17,112 nt of DNA from Flavobacteriales bacterium UBA974. Its GTDB lineage: Bacteria; Bacteroidota; Bacteroidia; Flavobacteriales_D; Sanyastnellaceae. The DNA is taken from contig DBBW01000028.1 of the NCBI GenBank assembly GCA_002292405.1, forward strand, positions 1-17,112, in the 5' to 3' direction. The notes beneath the pieces are model-generated. The model ran no database searches, was not told where the DNA came from, and was given only the letters and a program-made list of their open reading frames with translations. Within the stretch, counting starts at the first letter, position 1. Each line of letters starts with the position of its first letter. This document shows positions 1 to 8,300 of the stretch, piece after piece. A program made the position numbers and the translations under genes.

Positions 1-5
1 GGCTC

Positions 6-452
6 TTATTTAGAACTTTTTTTTTCAATTCTATTAATACTGTTTTTTAAATCTTTAGCACCTATAAACACAACATAAGCAACTGCATCTGATTCAGAAG
101 TTACCTTTGTATCATGCCAATTATTTGTTGCTCCAACAAAAGACTCACCTTTTTTGACAACCGTTGTCACTAAACCGCTGTCAGTTTCATGATTAATCGT
201 AATTTCTCCTTCAATCATATAAACAACAGGTATAGCTTCATGCATATGTATTCCCGTACTTTCTCCTGAAGGAATTACTCTAATCGCTGAAGTGATTGTT
301 GCATTAGAATCAGGAAAATTAATTTTATCTCCTAAAGTATTCTCAGTAACAGCTTGTAATAGGACTTTAGATTCATATTTATTTTCTTCTACTTCTGTAG
401 AACATGCAAGAAGAAATACTGTAGTTAATGATAGTAATAATCTATTTTTCAT
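6..452 (-). CDS. Cupin-domain lipoprotein
   Basis: A 148-residue protein starting with a lipoprotein signal: MKN, a hydrophobic stretch and the lipobox FLLAC with Cys17, so it is probably anchored in a membrane on the periplasmic side. Residues about 50-132 form a single cupin barrel: the first motif has H69 and H71 followed by VVYMIEGE, and the second motif has H113 in NWHDT. The glutamate that usually follows the HxH pair is not evident (P75 lies at about that place), so the metal site may be altered or lost. The substrate cannot be predicted; small cupins of this type bind metals or small ligands. It is transcribed away from the FISUMP gene, with a possible TAnnTTTG box just upstream of the start. 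The fold call is firm; the function is unknown. Confidence 0.85.
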   Translation of the reverse strand: MKNRLLLSLTTVFLLACSTEVEENKYESKVLLQAVTENTLGDKINFPDSNATITSAIRVIPSGESTGIHMHEAIPVVYMIEGEITINHETDSGLVTTVVKKGESFVGATNNWHDTKVTSESDAVAYVVFIGAKDLKNSINRIEKKSSK

Positions 453-473
453 ATTTTAATTATTCAATTTAAA

Positions 474-481
474 CAAATATA
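474..481 (-). promoter_or_regulatory. Possible -7 box of the cupin gene
   Basis: On the minus strand the sequence TATATTTG fits the Bacteroidota -7 consensus TAnnTTTG exactly and lies 21 bases before the start codon. No good TTG element is seen about 19 bases further upstream; a perfect AT-rich palindrome occupies that place instead. The stretch is very AT-rich, so a chance match is possible. Confidence 0.4.
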
Positions 482-485
482 GAAT

Positions 486-506
486 AAAAATAAACCGTTT
501 ATTTTT
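486..506. repeat. Perfect 9-bp inverted repeat in a divergent promoter region
   Basis: The arms AAAAATAAA and TTTATTTTT are separated by CCG. It sits between the divergent cupin and FISUMP genes, where the upstream promoter element of the cupin gene would be expected. It could be an operator or just a product of AT-rich composition; no regulator can be named. Confidence 0.35.
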
Positions 507-563
507 GAATAAAAATGGCTATAAAGATGAATAGCAGTATCTTGTAAGTTTAATTTTAAGATT

Positions 564-1340
564 ATGAGATATTTACTTACTTTTTTGTTATGCGTCTTTA
601 CGTTGTCTCTCACTTTGCAATCCCAAACTCTTTCGGCTGACAACGACGGTGATGGCTGTGTAGCAACATCTGATTTAATGACTCTTTTAAGTCAATTTGG
701 AGAGTGTTATAATAGCTCATTCACTTGCGGTGATTTTGTTTCTCACGACGGCTACGACTACAGTACAGTCTTAATCGGAGAGCAGTGTTGGTTTGCAGAA
801 AACTGTCGTTTCCTCCCTGAAGTTTCACCTTCAAGTGAAAGTTCTGAGACTTCCCCCTACTACTATGTCTACGGCTACGAAGGAACTGATGTGGCAGCAG
901 CAATGTCAACTTCTAACTACGAGACTTATGGAGTTCTTTACAACTGGCCTGCAGTGATGACAGAAGGCATTTGTCCAAGTGGTTGGCATATCCCATCAGA
1001 TGGAGAGTTTACCGAGCTGACAGGTTTTTTAGGAGGAGAAAGTGTAGCAGGAGGTAAGATGAAAGAAGCTGGTTATGACCATTGGAACTCTCCAAATACT
1101 GGCGCTACTAATTCAAGCGGTTGGACTGGTTTACCAGGCGGCTACAGCTACTCCCAAGACACTATCAGTGGTTTCCTCGACGATGGGGATACCGGGCACT
1201 GGTGGTCTGCTTCCGTAAAGGTAACAGAGTCTGGTTCCTACTCATGGAATCGTTTACTGCACTACTACCTCGCCAATGTCAACCGAGACAGCAACGATCG
1301 AGGCAACGGCTTTTCTGCTCGTTGCGTCCGGGATGATTAA
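564..1340 (+). CDS. Secreted FISUMP-domain protein with dockerin-like motif
   Basis: A 258-residue protein with an N-terminal signal peptide (about residues 1-21, ending near LQSQ). Residues 26-46 (DNDGDGCVATSDLMTLLSQFG) resemble a single dockerin/EF-hand calcium loop with its following helix. The remainder, about 52-258, matches the Fibrobacter succinogenes major paralogous domain: GEQCWFAENCR, YGVLYNWPAV, CPSGWHIPSDGEFTEL, WWSAS and a final ARCVRD. FISUMP domains are found in exported proteins of Fibrobacteres and Bacteroidota and have no established function. No C-terminal type IX sorting domain is visible, so the route past the periplasm is unclear. The start is the first ATG before the signal peptide. 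The gene stands alone, divergent from the cupin gene and convergent with the tRNA. Confidence 0.88.
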   Translation: MRYLLTFLLCVFTLSLTLQSQTLSADNDGDGCVATSDLMTLLSQFGECYNSSFTCGDFVSHDGYDYSTVLIGEQCWFAENCRFLPEVSPSSESSETSPYYYVYGYEGTDVAAAMSTSNYETYGVLYNWPAVMTEGICPSGWHIPSDGEFTELTGFLGGESVAGGKMKEAGYDHWNSPNTGATNSSGWTGLPGGYSYSQDTISGFLDDGDTGHWWSASVKVTESGSYSWNRLLHYYLANVNRDSNDRGNGFSARCVRDD

Positions 1341-1448
1341 GGTCTGTGTTCAATCACTTTGAACCTCTCTCCCACCCAAACCGAAGTCCTTTCTTGGTGA
1401 GGGTAAAGTCACTTATAAACAAAATGTAAGCACAAGGATAGGCACAGT

Positions 1449-1489
1449 AAAAAAACAAACCCTCGCTATCTCAATGATAACAAGGGTTT
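1449..1489 (-). terminator. Rho-independent terminator of tRNA-Arg
   Basis: On the minus strand, stem AAACCCT/AGGGTTT with an inner TATC/GATA-type pairing is followed by G and then seven T plus A. It begins 15 bases after the tRNA 3' end. The convergent FISUMP gene may also use the hairpin, but the plus side has a weaker U tract. Confidence 0.8.
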
Positions 1490-1503
1490 ATATATTTTAG
1501 TTG

Positions 1504-1577
1504 TGACCCTGTAGGGATTCGAACCCCAAACCTTCGCATCCGTAGTGCGATACTCTATCCAGTTGAGCTACAGGGCC
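1504..1577 (-). tRNA. tRNA-Arg (anticodon ACG)
   Basis: The 74 bases fold as a complete cloverleaf. The acceptor stem is GGCCCTG/CAGGGTC with discriminator A, the anticodon stem is TCGCA/TGCGA around the loop CTACGGA with anticodon ACG (A34 expected to be edited to inosine), and the T arm carries GGTTCGAATCC. The CCA end is not encoded; the next bases are CAA. It has its own promoter and terminator, so it is a single-gene unit. Confidence 0.97.
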
Positions 1578-1613
1578 AACCTATTCCGCGATGGACTAGC
1601 CACAATCGGACGG

Positions 1614-1643
1614 CAAAGATACTCACGTTCTTGTCCAATGCAA
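1614..1643 (-). promoter_or_regulatory. Bacteroidota-type promoter of tRNA-Arg
   Basis: On the minus strand TTG (1641-1643) is followed after exactly 19 bases by TATCTTTG (1614-1621), a perfect match to the Bacteroidota housekeeping consensus TTG-N19-TAnnTTTG. It lies 36 bases before the tRNA 5' end, giving a short leader of roughly 30 bases. Confidence 0.82.
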
Positions 1644-1683
1644 CTTTTCTTGAGGTATTTCACAAAAAGTATGGAATTAAGAA

Positions 1684-1756
1684 ATCCGCAACAGTGGCTA
1701 GGGTTGATAGTCATGATAAATCAAGACTAACGTCCTTTGCAATCACCGTTGCGGAT
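1684..1756. repeat. Long inverted repeat with 13-position arms
   Basis: The arms ATCCGCAACAGTG (1684-1696) and CACCGTTGCGGAT (1744-1756) are complementary except at one position, which is A-C in plus-strand RNA but G-U in minus-strand RNA. The 47-base loop holds a further possible pairing (GTTGATAGTC with GACTAAC). It lies about 40 bases upstream of the tRNA-Arg promoter. Confidence 0.6.
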
Positions 1757-2104
1757 CCTCCAGTCTTCATACCTGAACCGGGATGAAGCGCCTTTGAGGG
1801 GCTAGGGCACGAAGGCCCTAGTCTCTCTCCGGTCCGATCAATTTCAATGTTAATCTCAATCGAACGGCTGGTATCCTAAAGTGCTAATTCTGTGGGAACA
1901 CAGAAGAAACGCCCTTCGGAAAACCGAGGCTTGCCTTAATTGGCTCCTCTCGGCGCTGCGCAGCTCTCACTGACGCTGTTTGAACTTAAGAAATACTTAG
2001 AACTTCGGGCTATAAGATTCGATTTTACTCTCATCTACATACTCCTAGGTTTTACCGTAAAAAAATAAACTCTTTCATGGTGCATTCCTCTGCTTTAGTC
2101 ACAT

Positions 2105-2130
2105 TTGAACTTAAGCTAACTTATGTTCAA
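2105..2130. repeat. Compact hairpin, 10-bp stem
   Basis: TTGAAC and TAAG pair with CTTA and GTTCAA around a CTAA loop, with one T-T mismatch. The left arm contains one copy of a 12-base direct repeat also present at 1979-1990. No U tract follows on either strand, so it is not an obvious terminator. Confidence 0.55.
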
Positions 2131-2585
2131 CTGCGTTTTTCAAATTGTAAACTAAAAATATGCAAAGCATATATTAGTGAAACCTTTCGGAATCTGTCCA
2201 TTCTCAGGACTTAACGCATTTCAAAATCAAACCCCTCTTCTGCCGAAGCAGCTGAGGCAAGCAACCCTAACCTCAATCGGTAAGGAACCAAAGCGAATCA
2301 AATTGTGTCGATGTCTCTTCACGTTGAATACTTCCTAGTGTAACTTCTGGCATTCTTTCTCAAGATCACCTCCCTTTCAGGACCCCTTTCACCTCTCGGC
2401 TGCCTTCGTCTTAAATTAGATTTGCATCTTCTTCAGTTTCGATCGCTTTGGGGGATTAGCCACTTGCTTGAAACAAATAAGCAACTATTTTCCTATACAA
2501 ATCAAATAATAAAGGGGGAAGGAATTCACAACGATTCCACATACGTTATAAACAATTGTTAATTAAGGCTTATCACACAGAAAAG

Positions 2586-4151
2586 TTACGCTTTAAAGTA
2601 CCTAATGCTTACTGTAGCTGGTAATTCTTTAGGGAAAGTTCTAGAGCAAGACTGATCAATTGAAAGACCTGCTTCTGCCGCCATAGCATCATAGACAGGG
2701 ACTTCTACAATATACTGATCAGCAAAACCATGAGTGGCATCATAAGCTGTAGCAGGCATATCGCCTTGACGATCTGCTGCAGCTTCAGGATCAATGGTAT
2801 GTAGTTCGACTACAAGAAGACCGTGCTCTGCAACATATGGAGCCCAACGAAGAAAATGTTCTTTCAAACTTTGTTCAACATTTCTAAGCTTTAAACGTTC
2901 TCCTCTAAAAGAAAAAGCTCCAGTAGAGATTGCTCTATCTGGTCTATCAATAACAGGTCTATTGAAAATCCTATTGTGATCTAAGAAAGAACGCACACTC
3001 ATTAAATCTCCCAAGCGGATTTGATGAACCCTCCAAATATCCATGGCAAGCTGATCTGGATCTCCTATATCTCCCCAAATAAAATGACCCTCTACACCTT
3101 CTTGTTTAAAGTGATCAGCTGTAGCAATGAGCGCTTCTTGGTTGAAATCAGCTCCAACTAACTCTAAAGGATGAGTCTCTAAATGCTGACCTCTAAGAGT
3201 AGAGGTCTTTATAACCTCAGAAAGGTGTAAAAGCAATGCTCCATTCCCACAACCCATATCACAAAGTCCAGATGGCTGCTTATCGAGTGGGGAGTTAAAT
3301 ACAGATTTAATAACCTCATCTAAATGGGTGAAATATGCCTTATGAGCACCTCCTGACCCCCAAACATTAAGAGTCCTATCCACATGAATTTCTGGTTCGC
3401 CTGGTTGAATCCGCCACAGATAAGATCCATTTCCGAAAATTAATTCTTTAGACCAAATAAATGTTTTCACGTACGAAGTTGTCACTCCATACGCAGAGGA
3501 ACGCTTTAAAAAGAACGCTCCCATATCTGTATTATCCCACCCTAACAATACCAGAACTCTTCCCCAAGCTTCTTGCTTGGATGCATGCATTTTTAAAACA
3601 GCGGCATTGTGATCCTCCCATGATGAAATCGGCTTAGTACCGTGGATAGTTCCGAGAGTTACAAGAAAAGGAGCAACAAGTGCTCCTTCGAGGTGGCTTT
3701 TAATTCGAGACATTATCCCCTCATCTGGCATGTCTTTCCAAGCATCCATCAAAATCTCCATCGACATTAAATCACCTGGTGCTAAAGCTTTACCTGGTGT
3801 ATTCCAAGATCCGACGATACACTTCATCCATTTTCTACCAGCGGCATACGAACTGTTGTGTAGGTACCAGTCCTTGGGAGTTTGACCAACGGCCGGCCTG
3901 TAATTTATCATATCTTCAGCTCGTGCAGCCTCGAGCAAACCTTGGGAACACAGCATCCTAAGCGCGACATTTAAATACCCAGAATTAGCTCGATATTCAG
4001 CCGCAAGTTGATCGACATCTCCTGAAGCATGAAAAACTCTCTCGAAAAGTCCCCATTCATGAAGAACAGGCACAACACCACACATCGCTAAACCATCAAG
4101 GTGATAGAACAGTTGTTTCCGTAAAGATCGTTTTTCGAATTTATCCAACAT
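2586..4151 (-). CDS. Stand-alone SxtA/AprA-family SAM-dependent methyltransferase
   Basis: A 521-residue cytosolic-looking protein without signal peptide or membrane segment. From memory of the family it aligns along its length with the first domain (methyltransferase) of cyanobacterial SxtA, the enzyme that starts saxitoxin synthesis; the related AprA domain acts in apratoxin synthesis. Shared landmarks: an N-terminal helical, winged-helix-like part (about 12-75, ANSGYLNVALRML); HVDRTLNV at 256-263; the SAM-binding loop DMGCGNGALL at 298-307; an acidic strand end at VGADFN (332-337); GDIGDP at 360-365; SFLDHNR at 388-394; and THGFADQY at 473-480. In SxtA this domain methylates an acyl-carrier-bound malonyl-type substrate and is followed by GNAT, ACP and aminotransferase-like domains; here none of these is fused or nearby, so the substrate is unknown. 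The gene lies 12 bp downstream of the peptidase gene and is probably co-transcribed. Confidence 0.85.
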   Translation of the reverse strand: MLDKFEKRSLRKQLFYHLDGLAMCGVVPVLHEWGLFERVFHASGDVDQLAAEYRANSGYLNVALRMLCSQGLLEAARAEDMINYRPAVGQTPKDWYLHNSSYAAGRKWMKCIVGSWNTPGKALAPGDLMSMEILMDAWKDMPDEGIMSRIKSHLEGALVAPFLVTLGTIHGTKPISSWEDHNAAVLKMHASKQEAWGRVLVLLGWDNTDMGAFFLKRSSAYGVTTSYVKTFIWSKELIFGNGSYLWRIQPGEPEIHVDRTLNVWGSGGAHKAYFTHLDEVIKSVFNSPLDKQPSGLCDMGCGNGALLLHLSEVIKTSTLRGQHLETHPLELVGADFNQEALIATADHFKQEGVEGHFIWGDIGDPDQLAMDIWRVHQIRLGDLMSVRSFLDHNRIFNRPVIDRPDRAISTGAFSFRGERLKLRNVEQSLKEHFLRWAPYVAEHGLLVVELHTIDPEAAADRQGDMPATAYDATHGFADQYIVEVPVYDAMAAEAGLSIDQSCSRTFPKELPATVSIRYFKA

Positions 4152-4163
4152 CTAGTCTTTCCT

Positions 4164-5282
4164 TTACTTACCCTGAAATGCACGAGCAACAGCTTCGTTA
4201 TTAACTAAAATCGCAATCGTTTTTGCTCTGAAATATGCCATTGAAATATACTGATGCCCTCCATAAGGGTTATTCTGTCCCCAGCTATTCTTAATAATGA
4301 AATATTTATTACCTGATTGATCAGTTGCAAGTCCCGTGATATGCATAAGGTGGTCGTCCGTTGTCGTTTGGTTTTCAAAACCAATCTGACGAGACTCCTG
4401 AGTCACAACCTCTTCAACAATTTCCTCTTTCCAGAGTTTTTCCTCCTCCCCTTTAGCAGGCAATAAGGCCACACCATGACTAAAACTAAATCCCTTTTCA
4501 CTTACATCAGCATCCCAAGCCACTGTATAACCAGCTGACAAGGCGCCCTCAACGACACGCTGCATCTCATCAATAGGCACGTTGAAGAACTCCCCACGGC
4601 TGAAGTTGTCTGGAATTTCAAGGATGAATTTTTTTCCAAATGGATGGTGCGTAAAGGAGGTGATATTAATGTATGAATACGGATCGATACCTAAATAATC
4701 TCTGAATGTTTCAGGTGTATACGTCTCACCCTCATACACAAAATCTACAGGAGCGACACCGATGTGTTCATCTAAAATTTCATCGATACCCTTCATCCAG
4801 TAGAGGTCAATCTTGCCGCTTGGTTTAGTAAGTATGCTGTCTACGGCAGCTTTAAGTGCCTTGTCCATTGCATCATGGTCATGAACTGTTTCACCATCTT
4901 TCAGTCCAGTGTAAACATTCTGTGGGACAAGACCCCAACCACTTGCCGCGTTAATCACATCATGAGCGAGAGACCCTGCGCTGAACTGATGCTTTCCCTG
5001 AAGGCGTATGTACATCTCTGCTTTAAGTGGATACGTATAGCGTACAGTAGCCATTTCACTCAAATCCACAACGTGACCACTTATACGTGCTGCCTCAGAT
5101 TCCAGAAAGCTCGAAGCAGAATAACTCCAACACGTTCCAGTCCTATCTTGACTTTTAACAGAGGTCTCAGTCAGCTCAATCCTGGGAGTAAAAGTGTAAG
5201 AGAAATCTTGAGTATCTTGAGCCGTATAACTTGAAATTGAAGCAATTAAAATTGCTGAACATACGTGTTGTTTAATTTTCAT
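4164..5282 (-). CDS. Secreted papain-like (C1, bleomycin hydrolase-type) cysteine peptidase
   Basis: A 372-residue protein with a signal peptide (about residues 1-21), so it acts in the periplasm or outside. The catalytic set of the C1 aminopeptidase C/bleomycin hydrolase group is visible: Q45 (oxyanion) and nucleophile C51 in QDRTGTCWSYS, H311 in DDHLMHITGLA, and N332 in IKNSWGQ. It is somewhat shorter than cytosolic aminopeptidase C (about 450 residues), and the exported form is typical of Bacteroidota. It is the first gene of a two-gene minus-strand unit with the SxtA-like methyltransferase and diverges from the M1 peptidase gene with 26 bp between start codons. A link between peptidase and methyltransferase functions is suggested only by position. 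Confidence 0.9.
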   Translation of the reverse strand: MKIKQHVCSAILIASISSYTAQDTQDFSYTFTPRIELTETSVKSQDRTGTCWSYSASSFLESEAARISGHVVDLSEMATVRYTYPLKAEMYIRLQGKHQFSAGSLAHDVINAASGWGLVPQNVYTGLKDGETVHDHDAMDKALKAAVDSILTKPSGKIDLYWMKGIDEILDEHIGVAPVDFVYEGETYTPETFRDYLGIDPYSYINITSFTHHPFGKKFILEIPDNFSRGEFFNVPIDEMQRVVEGALSAGYTVAWDADVSEKGFSFSHGVALLPAKGEEEKLWKEEIVEEVVTQESRQIGFENQTTTDDHLMHITGLATDQSGNKYFIIKNSWGQNNPYGGHQYISMAYFRAKTIAILVNNEAVARAFQGK

Positions 5283-5308
5283 GCGCTAAAAATACAAACT
5301 TGTGCCCC

Positions 5309-8300
5309 ATGAATAAACTTTTCTCTCTATTAACAGTTGGTCTTATTGGATTAAGTACTTTTATCTCAGCCCAAACAACACCATACTTCCAGCAAACCGT
5401 AGACCACAATATTCATGTCAGTTTAAACGACACGGATCACGAACTTGATGCTGAGATTTGGACAACGTATACAAATAACAGTGGTGATGAACTGGAGTAT
5501 TTGTGGTACCATGTATGGCCTAATGCATACAGCAGTGCAAAGAGTGCATTAGCTAAACAACAAATGCGTGGAGGTAATATGTTTCTCTTCTACGCTATGT
5601 CGAAAGACCTTGGTGGGATTGACGGCCTGGACTTCAAAGTGAATGGCGAGCCCGCTGAATGGGAGTTTCACGCTGAGCATCCAGACATCGTAAAGGTGCA
5701 TCTTCGTGAACCTTTGAAGCCAGGCGAATCGATAGAACTTCACACACCCTTCAAAGTTCGCATCCCGAGTGGCAAGATCTCGCGCCTAGGACACATCGGG
5801 CAATCATATCAAATCACACAATGGTACCCTAAGCCCGCTGTTTATGATAGAGACGGTTGGCACGAGATGCCCTACCTAGATCAGGGAGAGTTCTATTCCG
5901 AGTTCGGTACATTTGACGTGACTATCACGCTACCGGCGAACTACACGATTGGCGCTACAGGAGATATGCCAGTCTCTGTGTTTACCGACAACGAATCTGA
6001 AATTGCTCGTCTCAACCAGCTCGACATCAACACGCGAGAATATTTCAAATCAAAAGATCTAAAAGGAGTTACCGACAACGAATCAAATGAATTTCCTGAA
6101 TCTTCCCAGACTGTAAAAACCCTCCACTACCATCAAGAAAACGTTCACGATTTCGCGTGGTTCGCCGACAAGAGATTTAAAGTTCTGAAAGACTCTATAA
6201 CGCTCCCCCACTCTGGCAGGTCGGTCACAACTTGGGTGATGTTCACCCCAAATGAAGAAGATCTTTGGCGTGACGCCTCAGACTATATTGGGAATGCTAC
6301 CTACTATTACTCCCTCTGGAACGGCGACTATCCATACAATCAAGTCACGGCAATAGACGGCACAATCTCTGCTGGCGGCGGAATGGAATATCCAAACGTA
6401 ACAGTCATCGGCGAGAGCGGAAGCGCGTTCGCATTAGATGTTGTGATCGCTCACGAAGTGGGGCACAACTGGTTTTACGGAATTCTTGGCTCCAATGAGA
6501 GAACAGATGCTTGGATGGATGAAGGCTTGAATTCTCTGAACGAAACACGGTACTTGTTAGAATCATACGAAGGGAAAGATCTGGGTCTTATTTCTTCAAG
6601 GCTTTCTGAAAAATGGATGAAGCGGCTTGATTTGATGGATTTTGAATACAGATGGATAGACGAACTGGCATCAATCATGCCAGCTAGATTTGGAATCACA
6701 CAACCCCTTCAGTGTCATTCTGACGTTTTCTCCTCAAACAACTACGGTGCGATCGTCTATAAAAAAACAGCTGCTATTTTTGCATTCTTACAACAATACC
6801 TAGGCACAGAGACGTTCGATAAGGCGATGAGGCAATACTTCCAAGATTGGAAATTTAAGCACCCGTCCCCCATGGATTTACAAACTTCCATAGAGAGTTC
6901 TTGTGGCGAAGATTTAAGTTGGTTTTTCAATGACTGGATAAAAACCACAGGCAACAACGATTGGAAGATTACAGGCGGTAAGAAAACAGAAGATGGCAGC
7001 AGCGTAAATTTAGTCAACTCTGGCGATCTCACCTCACCTGTGGAAGTAGTAGCTTTTAAGGAAGACCAAGAAGTCGGTAGAGTTTGGGTAGAGCCATCTA
7101 CTCCTGGCACTCGCGTTACTGTAGACATCCCTGGAGCTGGCGCTACATCAGTCGTACTAGATCCCGATCGTTACGACTTAGACTATGATAGGAAGAATAA
7201 CAACTATCGATTTAATAGCTTATTAAGTAAAGTCGAACCACTTCAAGTACGCTTTGGTACCAGATTAGAAGATGGTACGAAGACTCAGGTGTTTTTTCTG
7301 CCAGTTATGGCATGGAACGCTCACAACAGAATGATGTTAGGGGCTACTTTCCACAATACCACCATACCGCTTAGGGATTTTGAATGGATGGTTACACCGC
7401 TTATCAGCAATCCCACTTTCAGTTTCAGCAATGAGCTTCAACTCTCAGGGTTTTCAAGACTGTCGTATCACACAGGTCCTTGGTCAATAAATCTTCGTGC
7501 TCGAAGATTTTCTACTTATGAATTTATAGATGATAACCTTCCCCTGGATAATCTGGTAATGGAAAATCCAACACCCATGAATCGGTTAAGTTTAAGCGTT
7601 ATTAGAAAATTAAACGAGGTGATAAATTCAAAATGGGAATCCAAAATGAAATTTGAATCTGTTCTAGTGAATGGCTTTATGGATAGTAAAGAATATTCAG
7701 AGACTCCATTTAGGTCCTCGCATAGCTTTGCTTTTGACGCAATAAAAAAGCGAGGCAAGACCAAAGGACTAAAACAGAAAATGGGCTTCGAAACACGTCA
7801 GTTCATTACGATGGAACATCGTCTTGAGCCACCATCAACAGACATCAAACTTCCTCTATACAAAGATGTTTTTAATATTTCAACTGCATACTATCAAGCT
7901 ACGAAGCGTATTGCCAATTCATCTAAAAAGATTAAACTGAAAATCTTATCTAGCATTATATTTCATGATGAAGATGAACATGTTTGGAATGGCCTTAATA
8001 ACAATGCTCAAATCCCAACATCAGGATTTGGAGCTCAATTCGACCCAATGGCTGATAATTTACTTTTAGATAGAGGTGCATCGTCGGGATTGCTATCAGC
8101 CCAAACCCAACTAGAGCATGGAGCTCTGCCATTAAACAATTTTGCGAGAGATTGGATGTCAAGCGCGAAACTTGAATACGAATTTGCTAAATACTTATCA
8201 GTTTTTGGGGGCGCATTACTTTATGACAACGATAACTTCGACGCTGTTGCTGGATTTACTGGATATTTTGGCCCTTTCCAAATCCACATGCCTCTATACT

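Larger units (their letters stand above)
1644..2585. other. Hairpin-rich non-coding region, candidate structured RNA or decayed element
   Basis: About 0.94 kb with no credible reading frame; stops are frequent in all frames. It contains many inverted repeats: 1684-1696 with 1744-1756 (13 positions, one A-C on plus, fully paired with G-U on minus); CTTCAT 1765-1770 with ATGAAG 1783-1788; 1796-1808 with 1815-1827 (13 bp, two G-U on plus); TTCTGTG/CACAGAA 1888-1905 around GGAA; 1914-1919 with 1924-1929 around AAAA; 2105-2130 (10 bp, one T-T mismatch, CTAA loop); ATATGC/GCATAT 2158-2172; and a long-range pair 1929-1936 with 2255-2262. The 12-mer TTTGAACTTAAG occurs at 1979 and 2104. A weak hairpin, GGAAT/ATTCC at 2521-2538, could end the operon upstream on the minus strand. 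I recognise none of tmRNA, RNase P, SRP, group II intron or rRNA here. Confidence 0.5.

Noticed and set aside
1348..1364. GTTCAA/TTGAAC hairpin after the FISUMP stop codon
   Set aside because: The stem is only 6 bp and no U tract follows, so it is not a convincing terminator.
1545..1730. 61-codon open frame on the plus strand
   Set aside because: It overlaps the tRNA-Arg antisense and its promoter, and the product has no protein-like features.
1714..1875. 54-codon open stretch on the minus strand ending in TGA at 1711-1713
   Set aside because: It has no early start codon (only an ATG 19 codons before the end), lies over strong hairpins, and resembles no known protein; treated as chance within a structured region.
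2052..2078. ATG-initiated minus-strand frame encoding MKEFIFLR, like the start of YCII-domain proteins
   Set aside because: It stops after eight codons and no YCII-like sequence continues in other frames.
1644..2585. CRISPR array, tmRNA or group II intron in the large gap
   Set aside because: No regularly spaced repeats, no tag-peptide frame with tRNA-like ends, and no domain V-like motif or reverse transcriptase are visible.
5300..5308. TTG start three codons upstream for the M1 peptidase
   Set aside because: The ATG at 5309 directly precedes a typical signal peptide; the extra residues MCP add nothing.
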